Both the position numbers and the translations under genes were made by a program. The notes under the pieces were generated by a model. That model saw only the letters and a program-made list of their open reading frames with translations. It was not told the origin of the DNA and ran no database searches. A DNA stretch of 6,861 nucleotides from Gammaproteobacteria bacterium (lineage in GTDB: Bacteria > Pseudomonadota > Gammaproteobacteria > S012-40): NCBI GenBank assembly GCA_026982215.1, contig JALSHN010000009.1, positions 1 to 6,861 of the forward strand, written 5' to 3'. Below, one piece after another: positions 4,741-6,861 of the stretch (positions are counted from its first letter, which is position 1; every line of letters begins with the position of its first letter).

Positions 4741-6861
4741 TCACACGTCCAAATTGGCCACTTCCAGGGCATTGCGCTCGATGAATTCCCGCCGTGGCTC
4801 CACCTGATCGCCCATGAGGGTGGAGAAGATCTCATCGGCGGCGATGGCGTCTTCGATGCGCACTTGGAGCAGGCGCCGGGTCTCCCGGTCCATGGTGGTC
4901 TCCCAGAGCTGTTCCGGATTCATCTCGCCCAGACCCTTGTAGCGCTGGATCTGCTGCCCGCGCTTGGCCTCACTGAGCAGCCAGTCCATCACCTCACGGA
5001 AGCTGGCGACCGGCCGTTCCTGGTTGCCACGGACGATGCGCGCGCCCTCGCCGATGAGGTCACGCAGGCGCTCGCCCAGGCGGGTCATGCTCAGGTATTC
5101 GCCAGAGAGGAAGAATTGCCGCGGGAAGCGGTATTCCCGCTCCACACCGTGTTGCAGGGCGCGGACCACCAGCGCCAAAGGCGCCCCTTCCCCTTCCACC
5201 TCGCCGCGGAAGCGGCTGCCCTGGCTATCTTCGTTGACATGGTCGATGAACTGGGCCAGCCAGGCCTCCAGGGCCGGGCGATTCTCCCACAGGGCCTCGT
5301 CCACCGGCGGTTGATAGATCATTTTCTCCAACAGATGGGGGTGGAAGCGCCGTCCCAGCCGGGAGATGGTATTCATCACCGCCAGGTACTGCTGGGCCAA
5401 CTCCTCCAAGGCCTGCCCGCTCATGGGGGGCGCCTCGGCATTGACGTGCAGACGGGCATCGTTGAGGGCCAGGCTGAGCAGGTACTGGCCCAGTTCCTGG
5501 TCGTCTTTGACGTAATGTTCCTGCTTGCCCTTCTTCACCTTGTACAGCGGTGGTTGGGCGATGTAGAGATAGCCGCGCTCGATGATCTCCGGCATCTGGC
5601 GATAGAAGAAAGTGAGCAACAGGGTGCGGATGTGGGAGCCGTCCACGTCGGCATCGGTCATGATGATGATCCGGTGGTAACGGATCTTGTCGGGGTCGAA
5701 ATCCTCTTTGCCGATGCCGCACCCCAAGGCAGTGATCAAGGTGCCCACCTCGGCGGAGGAGAGCATCTTGTCGAAGCGGGCCTTTTCCACGTTGAGGATC
5801 TTGCCCTTCAAAGGCAGGATGGCCTGGTAGCGACGATCACGGCCCTGCTTGGCGGAACCGCCGGCGGAGTCGCCCTCCACTAGGAACAGCTCCGATTGGG
5901 CCGGATCCTTCTCTTGGCAGTCGGCCAGTTTGCCGGGAAGACCGGCTACGTCCAGGGTGGTCTTGCGCCGGGTCATTTCCCGGGCCTTGCGTGCCGCCTC
6001 CCGGGCACGGCTGGCATCGATGATCTTGCTGGTGATGGCCTTGGCGTCCTGGGGGTTCTCTTGCAGAAAGGCGCTGAAATGCTCGTTCATCAACGCCTCC
6101 ACCACCGGTTTCACCTCCGAGGACACCAGTTTCTCCTTGGTCTGAGAGGAGAATTTGGGATCGGGCACCTTCACTGAGATGACGGCGGTGAGTCCCTCGC
6201 GGGTGTCCTCGCCGGTGAGCTTGAGCTTGTGTTTCTTGGCCAGCCCAGTCTCGTTGAGATAGTGGTTCAGGGTGCGGGTGAGGGCGGTGCGAAACCCGGC
6301 CAGGTGGGAACCGCCATCCCGCTGGGGGATGTTGTTAGTGAAGCAGAGAACGTTCTCCCGATAACTGTCGTTCCATTGGGCGGCGATCTCCACTTCCATA
6401 TCGTCCTGCTTAGCCCGCATATAAAAGATGTGCGGGTGAATGGCGGTCTTGTTGCGATTGAGGTGCTCAACGAAGTAGCGGATTCCCCCCTCGTAACTGA
6501 AGACGTCCTGCTGATTTTTACCTTCTCGTAGATCATTGATCTCGATGGTAATCCCCGGATTGAGGAACCCCAGCTCCCGCAGACGGCTGGCGAGGATGTC
6601 GTAATGGAATTCCACGTCGGAGAAGATCTCGGGGTCGGGCCAGAAACGGATGGCGGTGCCATGGCGGTCGGTCTCTCCGGTGATCTCCACCTCGCTGACC
6701 GGGTTGCCGCGTTCATAGCTCTGCTGGTAGATCTTCCCTTGGCGATAGACGGTGGCGGTGAGGCGACGGGAGAGGGCGTTGACCACCGAGACCCCAACGC
6801 CGTGGAGACCACCGCTGACCTTGTAACCGTTGCCACCGAACTTCCCGCCGGCATGCAGGGT
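4741..6861 (-). CDS. gyrB: DNA gyrase subunit B (N-terminus cut off by window edge)
   Basis: GyrB is the ATPase subunit of DNA gyrase (A2B2), which introduces negative supercoils in the cytoplasm. The frame stays open to the right edge, and the first codons there encode TLHAGGKFGGNGYKVSGG, the ATP-lid region, so about 95 N-terminal residues are missing and 706 are present. Other visible features, in fragment numbering, are the QTK loop in FSSQTKEKLVSSEVK (QTK near 240), the TOPRIM motifs EGDSAGGSAKQG (from about 329) and TDADVDGSHIRT (from about 402), the long Gram-negative insert between LYKVKKGKQE and the end, and RYKGLGEMNPEQLWETTMD near the C-terminus. The end, ALEVANLDV, closely resembles E. 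coli GyrB. ParE lacks this long insert, so GyrB is favoured. The residues matching E. coli Asp426 and Lys447, which change in some quinolone-resistant strains, are unchanged. A GTG at 6786 is internal, not the start. Confidence 0.98.
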   Translation of the reverse strand, partial: TLHAGGKFGGNGYKVSGGLHGVGVSVVNALSRRLTATVYRQGKIYQQSYERGNPVSEVEITGETDRHGTAIRFWPDPEIFSDVEFHYDILASRLRELGFLNPGITIEINDLREGKNQQDVFSYEGGIRYFVEHLNRNKTAIHPHIFYMRAKQDDMEVEIAAQWNDSYRENVLCFTNNIPQRDGGSHLAGFRTALTRTLNHYLNETGLAKKHKLKLTGEDTREGLTAVISVKVPDPKFSSQTKEKLVSSEVKPVVEALMNEHFSAFLQENPQDAKAITSKIIDASRAREAARKAREMTRRKTTLDVAGLPGKLADCQEKDPAQSELFLVEGDSAGGSAKQGRDRRYQAILPLKGKILNVEKARFDKMLSSAEVGTLITALGCGIGKEDFDPDKIRYHRIIIMTDADVDGSHIRTLLLTFFYRQMPEIIERGYLYIAQPPLYKVKKGKQEHYVKDDQELGQYLLSLALNDARLHVNAEAPPMSGQALEELAQQYLAVMNTISRLGRRFHPHLLEKMIYQPPVDEALWENRPALEAWLAQFIDHVNEDSQGSRFRGEVEGEGAPLALVVRALQHGVEREYRFPRQFFLSGEYLSMTRLGERLRDLIGEGARIVRGNQERPVASFREVMDWLLSEAKRGQQIQRYKGLGEMNPEQLWETTMDRETRRLLQVRIEDAIAADEIFSTLMGDQVEPRREFIERNALEVANLDV

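Noticed and set aside
4339..5883. Long + strand open frame (514 codons) opposite fbp and gyrB
   Set aside because: It runs antisense to two securely identified genes, crosses their boundary and the terminator, and its translation looks like a high-GC shadow with no recognisable domain.
1..6861. tRNA or rRNA genes, insertion sequences, CRISPR arrays, DnaA boxes
   Set aside because: No repeat-spacer pattern, transposase, terminal inverted repeats, tRNA-like fold or TTATCCACA-like box was seen on either strand.
6786..6861. Start of gyrB at the GTG at 6786
   Set aside because: The upstream codons to the window edge encode the conserved ATP-lid region of GyrB in frame, so the gene continues beyond the window.

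Overview
This is a GC-rich, densely coded bacterial chromosomal segment, most likely from a gammaproteobacterium. The protein sequences (glycyl-tRNA synthetase beta subunit, GmhB, PlsC, class I Fbp, and a GyrB with the long Gram-negative form of the C-terminal half) all read as proteobacterial. The gene neighbourhood glyS / small gene / gmhB / plsC facing gyrB is recalled from the origin-proximal region of Pseudomonas and its relatives (dnaA-dnaN-recF-gyrB-plsC-gmhB-hypothetical-glyS-glyQ). The closest family cannot be fixed without a search. A Chromatiales-like autotroph is a guess, not a result.

Layout. On the + strand: the 3' part of glyS (to 928); a 109-nt gap with a perfect 8-bp hairpin; a secreted beta-propeller protein of unknown function (1038-2246); a 28-nt gap holding a second perfect hairpin; gmhB (2275-2826); and plsC (2823-3560), which overlaps gmhB by ATGA. 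A strong bidirectional terminator (about 3581-3609) separates this group from the convergent - strand genes. On the - strand, read right to left: the 3' part of gyrB (6861 to 4741), a 103-nt gap with a promoter-like sequence and an intrinsic terminator, then fbp (4637 to 3633).

How the genes fit together. glyS serves translation. gmhB makes the ADP-heptose precursor for the lipopolysaccharide core, and plsC makes phosphatidic acid, so the + strand group ends in envelope biogenesis, and the secreted propeller protein is also an envelope protein. gyrB is a replication/topology gene, and fbp serves gluconeogenesis or the Calvin cycle. No RNA gene, mobile element, CRISPR array or clear sign of horizontal transfer was seen.

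Most of the window is ordinary housekeeping sequence. Three points deserve a second look: the uncharacterised propeller protein with a tripartite C-terminal tail (CxxC, short hydrophobic segment, four arginines); the intrinsic terminator wedged between the likely fbp promoter and the fbp ribosome binding site; and the hairpin that covers the gmhB ribosome binding site just after the propeller stop codon.
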